A stretch of 64,000 bases of DNA from Actinomyces ruminicola (GCF_900103885.1 NZ_FNIM01000006.1:84861-148860); one strand, 5' to 3'. Counted from the stretch's first letter, positions 38,440-47,593 are shown. Program-made: numbers and translations. Notes: generated from the letters alone by a model not told the origin.

Positions 38440-38940
38440 TCAGCCGACCCGGTGCAGCCAGCGCACGGGGGCTCCGGCGCCGGCGTAGCGGAAGGGCTCG
38501 AGCTCGTCATCCCAGGCCTGCCCGAGGGCGAGGTCGAGCTGGCGGCGCATGAGCGCGGGCTGGTCGGCGTGGGCCAGGGCGGCCCGCACCCGGTCCTCGG
38601 GGACCACCACGTTGCCGTGCACGTCGGTCTGGGCGTGGAAAATACCCAGGTCGGGGGTGTGCGACCAGCGCCCGCCGTCATAGCCGGGGGACGCCTCCTC
38701 GGTGACCTCGTAGCGGAGGTTCGCCCAGCCGCGCAGGGCGCTGGTGAGCTGGGCGCCGGTGCCGACGCGGCCGACCCAGCTGGTCTCGGCGCGCATCATC
38801 CCGGGGGCGGCGGGCTGCTCGGTCCACTCGAAGTGGACGCGGCTGCCCAGCACCTCGGCCACGGCCCACTCGATGTGCGGGCACAGGGCGCGGGGCGCGG
38901 AGTGCACGAAAAGTACACCGCGGGTGTAGGCACCGTTCAC
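38440..38940 (-). CDS. DUF3145 family protein
   Basis: This 166-residue actinobacterial protein begins MNGAYTRGVLFVHSAPRALC, with conserved HIEWAVAEVLG and FRYAGAGAPVRWLHRVG blocks. The family often neighbours the acpP-fabF cluster, which supports the idea that this is the same cluster with genes lost. Function is unknown. The GTG start has GGAGG eight bases upstream. No signal or membrane segment is seen. Confidence 0.9.
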   Translation of the reverse strand: MNGAYTRGVLFVHSAPRALCPHIEWAVAEVLGSRVHFEWTEQPAAPGMMRAETSWVGRVGTGAQLTSALRGWANLRYEVTEEASPGYDGGRWSHTPDLGIFHAQTDVHGNVVVPEDRVRAALAHADQPALMRRQLDLALGQAWDDELEPFRYAGAGAPVRWLHRVG

Positions 38941-39125
38941 GTGGATCGCCTCCTGGTTGTTCCGAGATTCGTCTTCCCCAACGTTCTCGAATCATCCGGG
39001 CGCCTCGCGTGACGCACGCGGCGTGCGGTGCCATGATGCCAGAGCCGACGGCGCATTGCCAGCAGACATGCCACCCGACTAATTCATGCCGACCGACTAT
39101 CCTCAAGGCCTCTACGATCTCGTAC

Positions 39126-39998
39126 ATGCCTGCTGAAACCAACGATGCTCCGCAGCGACGGCTGGACTTCTGGGAGCGCTTCACCGAGTGGCCGCTGATC
39201 CTCGCTGCCGTTGTGTTTCTTGCCGTCTACGCCTGGGAAGTCATAGCGGACCTTCAAGGCGCCGCCCGTCACGTCCCCGAGATGGTGATGAACGTCGTGT
39301 GGATCATCTTCGCCGTGGACTATTGCACCCGGCTGGCCCTGGCCTCCAACCGACGCCGTTGGTTCACACACCACCTCCCGGATCTCGCCATGGTGGCGCT
39401 GCCCATGTTGCGGCCGCTTCGGCTGGTGCGACTGTTGGCCCTGGTCGGCGTGCTCCAGCGCAGCGCCGGAGCCGCCCTGCGCGGGCGCATCACCGTCTAC
39501 ACGGCAGGCAGCGTAACCCTGATCGCGTTCGTTGCGTCGCTGGCGGTATTGGACGCCGAGCGGGCAGCGCCGAACGCGTCCATAGCCACATTCCCGGATG
39601 CCCTGTGGTGGTCACTGGTCACCATCACCACTGTCGGCTACGGCGACCTCGCTCCGGTGACGAGCGTCGGCAGATGGGTTGCCATATTGCTCATGATTGG
39701 TGGGGTGGCCCTGATCGGAGTGGTCACCGCGACGCTCGCCTCCTGGATCGTCTCCCTGGTCACCGAGGAGAACGCGGAGCAGGAGGCCGCTACGCGCCAC
39801 CAGGTGGCCGAACTGCACCAGCAGGTCGCAGCGCTCTCGGAACAGATCCGGCGTCTGACCGCGCCGGGTGCCGGAGCGGGCAGACCGGTCCGCATCGAGG
39901 CCATGCCAGGGGCTGAGCACAAGCGGACCCCGGCCGCTGGGGGCCGGGGCTCAACTGGGCTCCCGCGGTTGGACTCGAACCAACAACCCTCCGATTAA
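39126..39998 (+). CDS. Voltage-gated-like potassium channel
   Basis: This 290-residue membrane protein has an S1-S4-like region: WPLILAAVVFLAVYAWEVI, MVMNVVWIIFAVDYCTRLAL, then an Arg-bearing RPLRLVRLLALVGVLQR. The S5 segment is at about residues 118-140. The selectivity filter TTVGYGD is near residue 170, followed by an S6 helix and a C-terminal coiled coil. ATG 39126 is seven bases after TACGAT (39113-39118), so a leaderless mRNA is likely. The last 13 codons lie in the tRNA-Asn gene on the other strand, giving a tail that reads LDSNQQPSD. Confidence 0.85.
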   Translation: MPAETNDAPQRRLDFWERFTEWPLILAAVVFLAVYAWEVIADLQGAARHVPEMVMNVVWIIFAVDYCTRLALASNRRRWFTHHLPDLAMVALPMLRPLRLVRLLALVGVLQRSAGAALRGRITVYTAGSVTLIAFVASLAVLDAERAAPNASIATFPDALWWSLVTITTVGYGDLAPVTSVGRWVAILLMIGGVALIGVVTATLASWIVSLVTEENAEQEAATRHQVAELHQQVAALSEQIRRLTAPGAGAGRPVRIEAMPGAEHKRTPAAGGRGSTGLPRLDSNQQPSD

Positions 39999-40031
39999 CA
40001 GTCGGATGCTCTGCCATTGAGCTACGCGGGA
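39961..40031 (-). tRNA. tRNA-Asn (anticodon GUU)
   Basis: A 71-nt cloverleaf with acceptor TCCCGCG/CGCGGGA, anticodon loop CTGTTAA and T arm GTTGG-TTCGAGT-CCAAC. Its 3' half is overlapped by the end of the channel gene on the plus strand. Confidence 0.95.
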
Positions 40032-40122
40032 TCGCGCTTGGCGCGGGAGGAACTTTAACAACTCACCGGCACACGCGTCGAATCGAGACCCGCCCACGGC
40101 ACGGCACGATCGCGCCGAAAAG

Positions 40123-40731
40123 TCAGTTTGTGGGAAGCCCCACACCGTCGCGGACGCGCCGGTGAAGGTCCGCCAGCGCATCGGCGTCGGCCCGCTCCAG
40201 GTCCCCGGCCGCACGCGCCGGCAGGTTCGACGTCGTGTACAGCCGCCCGTCGACGTCGCGGCGCACACTGACCGTAACCCGTTGTCCGCTCGGCAGCTGC
40301 CCGGTGACCGAATGCACCAGCGCGGACTCGACTCCCTGCCGCAGCGCACGTGCGAAGGGGGCGACGTCGACCCCCACCGACCGCTCCCCCCGGCTGAGCG
40401 CTGCGGGCACCACCAGCAGCAACGGCCGGGAGTCGTCCGTCCAGGTCAGAGTGAAGGTGGTGGCATCGGCGTCCCAGCGACCGTGCTCGACCTCGTGCCA
40501 GCCCCGGTGCAGCTCCACGCCGTCGGGGCCCACCACCGTCAGGTAGTGGGCGGTCGCCACGGCCCAGCGGGAGTCGTCGTCGGTCAGCGGCACCGCCCCG
40601 AGCAGCCGGCCATCCGCCGGCACCAACGCCGCCAGCGCGGGCGGGAGGGCGGCACGACGGCGCAGCCGCCCGGTAATGCCGGGGCGCGCTGCGGGCCGGG
40701 TGGAAGAAGCTCTGCGGATGCGGACCATCAT
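40123..40731 (-). CDS. Conserved hypothetical protein
   Basis: I do not recognise this 202-residue soluble protein. It has a basic N-terminus (RIRRASSTRPAARPGITGRL) and then alternating strands typical of a small beta barrel, for example RWAVATAHYLTVVGPDGVEL and TTFTLTWTDDSRPLLLVVPA. That resembles the PH-like layout of other actinobacterial proteins but is only an impression. The ATG is six bases after TAGCCT (minus strand, 40743-40738), so start and promoter agree. It is divergent from def. Confidence 0.7.
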   Translation of the reverse strand: MMVRIRRASSTRPAARPGITGRLRRRAALPPALAALVPADGRLLGAVPLTDDDSRWAVATAHYLTVVGPDGVELHRGWHEVEHGRWDADATTFTLTWTDDSRPLLLVVPAALSRGERSVGVDVAPFARALRQGVESALVHSVTGQLPSGQRVTVSVRRDVDGRLYTTSNLPARAAGDLERADADALADLHRRVRDGVGLPTN

Positions 40732-40810
40732 GGCGTCAGGCTAGCGGCGACCGCCGCCCGGGCGCGCCCCCGAATGTCGGATGCGGCGCGGAACGTGCGA
40801 GGATGTGCCC

Positions 40811-41302
40811 ATGGCTTACCGCGACATCCGCATTATCGGCGACCCGGTGCTGCGCACCGTGTGCGACCCGATCACCGACATCGACGACTCCGTCAAGGCG
40901 CTGGTGGAGGACCTGCTCGAGACCGTCGACGAGGACGGCCGCGCGGGCCTGGCCGCCAACCAGATCGGCGTGAGCCTGCGCGCCTTCTCCTGGCACATCG
41001 ACGGCGAGATCGGCTACATCCTCAACCCACGGATCGTGGAGCTGTCTGAGGACGAGTTCCAGGACGGTGAGGAGGGCTGCCTGTCCGTGCCCGGCCTGTG
41101 GTACCCGACCGAGCGCGCCTGGTACGCACGCGCCGAGGGCATCGATCTGGACGGCAAGCAGGTGGTCTTGGAGGGCGAGGAGCTCATGGCCCGCTGCATC
41201 CAGCACGAGTGCGACCACCTCGACGGCCACCTGTACCTGGACCGCCTGTCCCGCAAGAACCGGGCCAAGGCGATGCGGGAGCTGCGCGAACGCGGCCTGT
41301 GA
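40811..41302 (+). CDS. def: Peptide deformylase
   Basis: This 163-residue metalloenzyme removes the formyl group from nascent N-terminal methionine. The three motifs are present: [19 protein letters not shown] with metal ligand Cys90, and HECDHLDG with ligands His132 and His136 and catalytic Glu133. ATG 40811 is six bases after GAGGAT, a weak -10 match consistent with a leaderless start. An upstream GTG (40781) adds residues not typical of the family. Its functional partner map is at 23380. Confidence 0.96.
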   Translation: MAYRDIRIIGDPVLRTVCDPITDIDDSVKALVEDLLETVDEDGRAGLAANQIGVSLRAFSWHIDGEIGYILNPRIVELSEDEFQDGEEGCLSVPGLWYPTERAWYARAEGIDLDGKQVVLEGEELMARCIQHECDHLDGHLYLDRLSRKNRAKAMRELRERGL

Positions 41303-41369
41303 GCCCCGCACCGGGCCGACTCCGGCTCCGGCACGGCCGCCGCGACGCAGACCGGCCCCGGCTACCGGC

Positions 41370-43388
41370 TCAGCCCTGCCGCGCCATCTGCATGCGCCGG
41401 TTCTCCAGGCCCACGATCTCCTCGAACAGGTCCCGGTAGCCGGGGGCGTCCGGGCTCATGCGCCGCTGCCTGGAGCGCAGCTCGGTGAGCCGACGGTTGA
41501 TACCGGTGCGGGCCAGCGAGGAGAGCACGCCGGAGGCATAGCGCTCGAGGGCGTCCGGGTCCGGCTCGGCGTCCCGATTGCCGCGCGGAGCGGGCAGCGG
41601 GAGCGGGGCGACGGCGAGCTCGGTCACCGCCGCGGCAACCGGCCCGATGGCCCCGGCGCGCACTTGCTCCAGCCAGCGGGTGGTGGCGCGCTTGGCGGCG
41701 TCCGCGCCGGCCAGCCCCGCCGCCTGCGCCTGCTGCACGAGTCCTTCCACCTCCGTGGCCCCGCCGGCCGCCTCGATCGCCTCGAAGACGGCGCGGTGCA
41801 CCGGCACGGAGAAGGCCACCGCGCTGATGTCATCCGCCCCCACGCGCGCCGCGATCTGCGGCATCTGGACGATGACCTCCAAAGCCCGCCGTTCCAGCTT
41901 CTCGACCGGATCGGTCACCGGCGGCAGGCCGGGGCGCTCGACCACCGGGGCGCCGCCGGGGTCGTCGGCAGGGCCGTACTCGCCCGGGGCGCCGCCGACC
42001 GGGTTTCCGGGCCGCGTCCCCCGACGCTCGCAGGCACGCACCGCGCCGACCGCCTCGGTCTCCGGCAGGCCCAGCCAGCCGGCCAGACGCCGCGTGTACT
42101 CCCGCTTCAGCGCCCGGTCCCGGATGCCCGCGACGACCGGCGCTGCGGAACGCAGCCCCTGCACCCGGCCCTCGGCGGTGTCCAGGTTGAGGTTGGCCAG
42201 GGAGGCTCGAATGACGAACTCGAACAGGGGCACGCGCCGGCCCAGCAGATGCGGGATGGCTTCCGCGCCCTCCTCCATGCGCAGGTCGCATGGGTCCAGG
42301 CCGCGCGGCTCGACGGCCACGAAGGTCTGAGCGGCGAAGTGCTGATCCTCCCCGTAGGCGCGCAGGGCGGCCTTCTGCCCGGCGGCGTCGCCGTCGAAGG
42401 TGAAGATGATCTCGCCGCCGCGGGCCCGATTCCCGGCGATGACCCCGGCGGAGGGGTCTGCCGCGTCGCCGAGCAGGCGGCGCACAATGCGCACGTGGTC
42501 CGGGCCGAAGGCGGTGCCGCAGGTGGCCACGGCCGTGGTCACCCCGGACAGGTGGGCCGCCATCACGTCCGTGTAGCCCTCGACGACGACGATCTGGTGG
42601 GCGCGGGCGATCTCCGCCTTGGCCAGGTCGAGCCCGTACAGGACCTGCCCCTTGTGGTAGATGGCGGTCTCGGGGGTGTTCAGGTACTTGGGAACGGTCT
42701 TGTCCGCGTCCGACAGGCGCCGCCCGCCGAAGCCGACCGGGGCGCCGGTCACGTCCCGGATGGGCCACATGAGCCGGTCGCGGAAGCGGTCGTAGATGCG
42801 CCCGGAGTTGCCGCGCCCGCACAACCCGGACTCGACCAGCTCCCGCTCGGTGAAGCCGCGCGAGCGCAGCATATTCGCCAGGTTGTCCCAGCCGTCCGGG
42901 GCGTAGCCCACCCCGAAGTGGGCGGCGGCGTTGCGGTCGAAGCCGCGGCCGGTGAGGAAGTCGCGACCGGCCTGGGCGGCGGGGGTGGCCAGCTGCTCCT
43001 GGAACCAGGCCTCGGCCAGGCGGTTGGCCTCCATGAGCCGCTGGCGGGTGCCCGGCTCGACGCCGCGCTTGACGGCGCCGCCCTCCTCGTAGCGCAGCTG
43101 CACGCCCACGCGGCCGGCCAGGTACTCCACCGCCTCCGTGAAGGACAGGTGGTTGATCTTCTGCACGAAGTCGATGACGTCGCCGCCCTCGCCGCAGCCG
43201 AAGCAGTGCCACAGCCCCAGTTGGGGACGTACGTTGAAGGAGGGGGTGCGCTCGTCGTGAAAGGGACACAGGCCCTTCATGGAGCCCACTCCTCCGCTCT
43301 TGAGCGTGACATGCTCGCCGACGACGTCCTCGATCTTGGCGCGCTCGCGCACCGCGTCGATGTCCTCGCGCTTGATCAGTCCCGCCAT
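41370..43388 (-). CDS. dnaG: DNA primase
   Basis: This 672-residue primase makes RNA primers for replication. The CHC2 zinc ribbon uses Cys41, His44, Cys62 and Cys65. The RNA polymerase domain follows, with toprim motifs EGYTDVMAAH and TFDGDAAGQKAAL. The C-terminal 250 residues form the helicase-binding region. The ATG is six bases after TACTAT (minus strand, 43400-43395), which predicts a leaderless mRNA even though dgt lies just upstream on the same strand. Confidence 0.97.
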   Translation of the reverse strand: MAGLIKREDIDAVRERAKIEDVVGEHVTLKSGGVGSMKGLCPFHDERTPSFNVRPQLGLWHCFGCGEGGDVIDFVQKINHLSFTEAVEYLAGRVGVQLRYEEGGAVKRGVEPGTRQRLMEANRLAEAWFQEQLATPAAQAGRDFLTGRGFDRNAAAHFGVGYAPDGWDNLANMLRSRGFTERELVESGLCGRGNSGRIYDRFRDRLMWPIRDVTGAPVGFGGRRLSDADKTVPKYLNTPETAIYHKGQVLYGLDLAKAEIARAHQIVVVEGYTDVMAAHLSGVTTAVATCGTAFGPDHVRIVRRLLGDAADPSAGVIAGNRARGGEIIFTFDGDAAGQKAALRAYGEDQHFAAQTFVAVEPRGLDPCDLRMEEGAEAIPHLLGRRVPLFEFVIRASLANLNLDTAEGRVQGLRSAAPVVAGIRDRALKREYTRRLAGWLGLPETEAVGAVRACERRGTRPGNPVGGAPGEYGPADDPGGAPVVERPGLPPVTDPVEKLERRALEVIVQMPQIAARVGADDISAVAFSVPVHRAVFEAIEAAGGATEVEGLVQQAQAAGLAGADAAKRATTRWLEQVRAGAIGPVAAAVTELAVAPLPLPAPRGNRDAEPDPDALERYASGVLSSLARTGINRRLTELRSRQRRMSPDAPGYRDLFEEIVGLENRRMQMARQG

Positions 43389-43443
43389 GGCCCAATAGTA
43401 GGCGAGGGCGCCGACCCGAATCCGCCCCCGTCCGGGCCGCTGA

Positions 43444-44781
43444 TTACACCGCGGACAGCAGCCCGCACAGGCGGGCGTGCCAGGCCTGGGCGGAGGTGTC
43501 GGTCAGGGAGGCGATCTGGTCCACCACGGCGCGCAGTCTCCCGGCGTCGTCGGCGGCCTCGTTCCAGGCGGCGGCGAAAATGGGCTCCAGGTGCCGCCCG
43601 CGGCTCTCGAGCAGGGCGTCGGCCAGGTCGAACAGCTCGGTGCGCTGGCGCAGGTAGACGGGCTCGTGCTCGCGGGGGGCCATCACGTAGCGCACCGCCG
43701 CCCCCTTCAGCACCAGGATCTCCGCGGCGGTCTCCTCGGGGATGACCAGGTCGGCGTCGTAGCGGGTCAGGGGCCCCTCGCCGAAGACCTCCCGGGTGGC
43801 GCCGGCCACGGCCGAGACGAAGCGGCCGATCAGCTGACTGGTGAGGTTCTTCAGCTGCGCCGCATCCGCGATTCCCCCGGTGTAGGCACGGATCCAGAAC
43901 GGCTGGGCGGACAGCCTCTCCCAGGCCGAGCCGAGCGCGTCGGCGCTCATGCCGCCGCCGTACCAGGAGCGGGTGGCATCCACCACCGTGCCCACCTCGG
44001 CGGCGTCGGTCAGGCGGGCGGGGTCCATCTTGAACAGGGCGATGGCGTCCTCCACATCGTGCACCGAGTAGCCGACGTCGTCGGAGAAGTCCATGATCTG
44101 GGCCTCCAGGCAGCGGCGGTGGGCGGGGGCGCCCGCACGCATCCAGTCGAAGACCTCGCGGTCCTCCTCGTAGCAGCCGTACTTGGCCGCGGAACGTCCG
44201 CCGGGGCCGCCCGGCCCCTCGCCCTTGGCCCACGGATACTTGGCAACAGCATCCAGGCTGGCGCGGGTGAGGTTCACGCCCACGCCGCGTCCGGTGGCGG
44301 CCAGGGTCTTGGGCTCCAGGCGGGTCAGAATGCGGAAGGTCTGGGCATTGCCCTCGAATCCGCCGATGGACTCGGCGACCACGTTCAGCGCCTGCTCCCC
44401 GTTGTGCCCGTAGGGCGGGTGCCCGAGGTCGTGCGACAGGCAGGCGGCGTCGACCACATCGGGATCGCAGCCCAGCGCCTGCCCCAGCGCCCGGCCCACC
44501 TGCGCCACCTCCAGGGAGTGGGTCAGGCGGGTGCGCACGAAGTCATCGGCGGAGGGCCCCAGCACCTGGGTCTTGGCGCCGAGCCGACGCAGGGCCGAGG
44601 AGTGCAGGACTCTGGCACGGTCGCGCTCGAAGGGGGTGCGCTGCGGGTTCTTGGGCGGCTCGGGAACGAATCGGGCCACGTCGGCGGCTCCGTAACCGAT
44701 CAGGTCGCCGGTGTCCTCGGCCACGGCGTCACCCGCGCTCAGCGTTGCCGCGACGGTGAGGTGCTTGGGTGAGATGGACAT
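43444..44781 (-). CDS. dgt: dNTP triphosphohydrolase (dGTPase family)
   Basis: This 445-residue HD-domain enzyme cleaves dNTPs to nucleoside and triphosphate. The HD motif residues are His in RTRLTHSLEVAQV and His-Asp in CLSHDLGHPPYGHNG, with a further Asp in MDFSDDVGYSVHDVEDA. The gene precedes dnaG by 55 bases in the same direction, a common actinobacterial pairing. The ATG is six bases after TACGTT (minus strand, 44793-44788). Confidence 0.94.
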   Translation of the reverse strand: MSISPKHLTVAATLSAGDAVAEDTGDLIGYGAADVARFVPEPPKNPQRTPFERDRARVLHSSALRRLGAKTQVLGPSADDFVRTRLTHSLEVAQVGRALGQALGCDPDVVDAACLSHDLGHPPYGHNGEQALNVVAESIGGFEGNAQTFRILTRLEPKTLAATGRGVGVNLTRASLDAVAKYPWAKGEGPGGPGGRSAAKYGCYEEDREVFDWMRAGAPAHRRCLEAQIMDFSDDVGYSVHDVEDAIALFKMDPARLTDAAEVGTVVDATRSWYGGGMSADALGSAWERLSAQPFWIRAYTGGIADAAQLKNLTSQLIGRFVSAVAGATREVFGEGPLTRYDADLVIPEETAAEILVLKGAAVRYVMAPREHEPVYLRQRTELFDLADALLESRGRHLEPIFAAAWNEAADDAGRLRAVVDQIASLTDTSAQAWHARLCGLLSAV

Positions 44782-44829
44782 GAGTCCAACGTATCGCAGG
44801 ACGTGGCGGCGGCGTCCCTGCGGCCGGGT

Positions 44830-44960
44830 TACTATGAGTCACGCTCTAGCCCTACGGCTTAGCAGGATTGTCTTGTCACCGGGCTTCGCCAACTGCCTCG
44901 CGCAGGCCCGGTGAGGTCCGAGGTCCGGGTATAGATCCCGGCGGAAGGGAGCCGGTTGCC
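44830..44960 (+). promoter_or_regulatory. Promoter and hairpin leader of the inactive GH13 gene
   Basis: TACTAT at 44830-44835 is a probable -10 box. The leader contains CACCGGGC (44877-44884) pairing with GCCCGGTG (44906-44913), then GAAGGGAG before the GTG at 44961. The 125-base leader is long for this region, and the hairpin could affect expression. Confidence 0.4.
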
Positions 44961-46190
44961 GTGACCACCACGACGACGCTCGTCCACCGTGCATACACCG
45001 GCCCGGCCGAGTGGTGGCGGGACGGGCTTGTGTACGAGATCCCCTCCCCCAACCTCGGAGCCGAGGAACTGGACCGCATGGACGCCGTGCTGGAGCATGT
45101 CGCCTCCCTGGGATTCGGCGCCATCCTGATACGCCCCTCGCGGATCGCCGCCGACTCCGGCATGGCTTCCTTCCATCATTTCACCGAGCGGGCGCACGAG
45201 CGGGGTATGCGTGTGATCGTGCGGGTGTCGGGCGCTCTGGGGCCGGTTACCAGCACTTACGCCCGCGAGGACAACCCCATCTTCGTCGGCCGGGAGCAGG
45301 TCCAAGACGGGTTGGTGGACCGCGCCGCGAGCTTCCTGGCCGCCGGTGCCGACGGCGTGGACCTGGGCACCATCGTCCCGCCCGAGGTGTGGGACGAGTC
45401 CGACCTGGAGCGGCTGAGCGAGTACTTCGCGGTGGTGCACTCCCTGCTGGCCGAGTATGTGCCCGAGGGCACACTCGGTGCGGACGTGTCCGCCAGCTAT
45501 CCCGAGGCGCTGCTGCACCATGTGCAGGACGACTGGCTGCACCATCTGCGCGACGATCGCCTGATGCTCTCCAGCTGGGATCCCACCTCGCTCACCTCGG
45601 CGATCACCACGTCCCTGGCCGAGCACGACAGCTTCGGCGCATCCCCGGTTTGGCGCTACCTGCCCAGTTACCGACTGGCGGAGGCACTGGGCACGGGAGA
45701 CGGGCGGCGCTGGTTCGACGGCATCTCCCCCGTGGAGCTGCACCGCCGGTCCCTGGCCCTGCAGACCCTGGTGCTGGCACTGCCCGGCTCCGTGTATCTG
45801 CGCCAGGGAGACGAGGTCGGGCTGCTCGACGCCGACAAGCCCGCAGATCCGCTGGCCCTGGCCGACGTCGTCAATGAGCAGGCCGGCTTCCAGGGCTCCC
45901 AGTTCGCCTCCCCCCTGGCCACCGTTCGCCACGCCATTTATGTACGTCACGAGCACAATCTGGCGGCAGCGCCCTTCGCCTTCGTCAAGGGCCTGGAGTG
46001 GTGCCCCCGGGACGTGCTGGTGGTGCTCACCCGGGACGTGCTGGTGCTGGTCAACGCCTCACCGCGCTCGCTCATACTGCCCGAGCACGCCGAGGTGCTG
46101 CTGTCCTCGGGTGCGCTTGACCAGGAGGGCGGCAGCCTGATCGTGCCACCCTCGACGACGGCGTGGATCAACGCCGCCACTGTTGCCTGA
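44961..46190 (+). CDS. GH13 alpha-amylase homologue, probably non-catalytic
   Basis: This 409-residue protein follows the alpha-amylase barrel plan. It starts WWRDGLVYEIPSPNLGAEE and has the late-barrel LPGSVYLRQGDEVGL that in active enzymes reads like LPGTPFIYQGEEIGM. The catalytic positions are lost. The nucleophile block GFRxD reads GADGVDLGTI, the acid/base GE block reads GADVSAS, and the NHDxxR block reads SSWDPTSL. A starch-binding, regulatory or decayed role is possible. GTG 44961 has GAAGGGAG about nine bases upstream. It immediately precedes malE. Confidence 0.75.
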   Translation: MTTTTTLVHRAYTGPAEWWRDGLVYEIPSPNLGAEELDRMDAVLEHVASLGFGAILIRPSRIAADSGMASFHHFTERAHERGMRVIVRVSGALGPVTSTYAREDNPIFVGREQVQDGLVDRAASFLAAGADGVDLGTIVPPEVWDESDLERLSEYFAVVHSLLAEYVPEGTLGADVSASYPEALLHHVQDDWLHHLRDDRLMLSSWDPTSLTSAITTSLAEHDSFGASPVWRYLPSYRLAEALGTGDGRRWFDGISPVELHRRSLALQTLVLALPGSVYLRQGDEVGLLDADKPADPLALADVVNEQAGFQGSQFASPLATVRHAIYVRHEHNLAAAPFAFVKGLEWCPRDVLVVLTRDVLVLVNASPRSLILPEHAEVLLSSGALDQEGGSLIVPPSTTAWINAATVA

Positions 46191-46196
46191 GACACT

Positions 46197-46261
46197 TTTT
46201 TGCAACATCTTTGCAGGACCCTCCCAGGCGTCTTGCAAGACTTGCAGGATGGCGTTACATT
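46197..46261 (+). promoter_or_regulatory. malE promoter with four TTGCA half-sites
   Basis: The -35 TTGCAA (46233-46238) and -10 TACATT (46256-46261) are 17 bases apart. TTGCA occurs at 46200, 46211, 46233 and 46242, the last two over the promoter itself, including CTTGCAAG and CTTGCAG. Streptomyces maltose and amylase operators recognised by MalR-type LacI proteins have CTTGCAG direct repeats, so these are likely operators for the LacI protein encoded at 52376. Confidence 0.65.
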
Positions 46262-46309
46262 TTTCAGCGTCATCCCATCAGCTCCATTCAGATTCGAAGG
46301 AGAATCACG

Positions 46310-47593
46310 GTGTCCCTCAACCGCCGGTCGTTCCTCTCTATGACCGCCATCGCCACCACCCTCGCCGCCGCAGCCGCTTGCAGCTCCGACGACACCTCCA
46401 CCGCCGCCTCGGACGCCCCGGTCGACGCCACCGACGAGTCCACCGACGAGCAGGTCGTCCGCGACGCCAACGCCGACCTGGTCATCTGGACCGACGAGGT
46501 CAAGGCCGGCGCGCTCAAGGACGTCGCCCAGGAGTGGGGCGACAAGCAGGGCATCACCGTCGCCGTGCAGGTGGTCGCCGACGACCTGCAGGGCAACTTC
46601 ATCGCCGCGAACCAGGCCGGCAATGGCCCGGACGTGGTCGTGGCCGCGCACGACTGGATCGGCAACCTGGTCCAGAACGGCACCATCTCCCCCATCACCC
46701 TCGACTCCGCAGCCGAGGCCAACTACAGCCAGGTCGCCCTGGACGCCGTCACCTACGACGGCCAGTACTACGGCGTGCCCTACTGCGTGGAGACGCTGGG
46801 CCTGTTCGTCAACAAGGACCTGACCGACGTCACCGAGCCCGCCACCATCGAGGAGCTGGTCGCCGCCGGCCAGGCCTCCGGCGCCGACGTGGTGCTCTCC
46901 CTGCCCGTGGGCGAGTCCGGCGACGCCTACCACATGGAACCGCTGTACACCTCCGGCGGCGGCTACCTGTTCGGCAAGAAGGAGGACGGCTCCCTGGATC
47001 CCACGGACGTCGGCGTCGGCGCCGAGGGCTCCATCGCCGCCGCCAAGAAGATCGGCGAGCTGGGCACTCAGCAGGTGCTGAAGACCTCCATCACCGGCGA
47101 CAACGCCATCTCCCTGTTCACCGAGGGCAAGGCCGCCTACCTGATCTCCGGCCCCTGGGCGCTGGGCGACATCAACACCGCCGGCATCAACTTCGAGCTG
47201 TCCAAGATCCCCGGCTTCGAGGGCATGGACGACGCCCGTCCCTTCGCCGGCGTGAACGCCTTCTACGTGGCCGGAGGCGGCGCCAACAAGGCCTTCGCGG
47301 AGACCTTCGTGGCCGACGTCGCCAAGGACTCCTCCATCGCCGAGGCCATGTACGCCATCAACCCGCTGCCTCCGGTTCATCAGGACCTGGCCAGCAAGCT
47401 GGAGTCGAGCGACACCAATATGGTCAAGTTCATGGACTTCGCGTCCGGCGCGGACCCGATGCCGGCCATCCCCGAGATGTCCGCCATCTGGGGCCCGCTG
47501 GGCATGGCCGACGCCAACATCGTCAACGGCGCGGACCCCGAGTCCACGATGACCAGCGCCGGAGACGAGATCAAGTCCACGCTCGGACTGTGA
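46310..47593 (+). CDS. malE: Maltose/maltodextrin-binding lipoprotein
   Basis: This 427-residue SBP_bac_1 protein captures maltodextrins outside the cell. Its signal peptide is LNRRSFLSMTAIATTLAAAA with lipidated Cys24. The RRSFL sequence also resembles a twin-arginine motif. Mature blocks include LVIWTDEVKAGALKDVAQEW and YGVPYCVETLGLFVNKDLT, as in MalE. The GTG has GAAGGAGA six bases upstream. A strong hairpin at 47602-47632 separates it from malF and could raise malE transcript over the permease genes. Confidence 0.94.
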   Translation: MSLNRRSFLSMTAIATTLAAAAACSSDDTSTAASDAPVDATDESTDEQVVRDANADLVIWTDEVKAGALKDVAQEWGDKQGITVAVQVVADDLQGNFIAANQAGNGPDVVVAAHDWIGNLVQNGTISPITLDSAAEANYSQVALDAVTYDGQYYGVPYCVETLGLFVNKDLTDVTEPATIEELVAAGQASGADVVLSLPVGESGDAYHMEPLYTSGGGYLFGKKEDGSLDPTDVGVGAEGSIAAAKKIGELGTQQVLKTSITGDNAISLFTEGKAAYLISGPWALGDINTAGINFELSKIPGFEGMDDARPFAGVNAFYVAGGGANKAFAETFVADVAKDSSIAEAMYAINPLPPVHQDLASKLESSDTNMVKFMDFASGADPMPAIPEMSAIWGPLGMADANIVNGADPESTMTSAGDEIKSTLGL

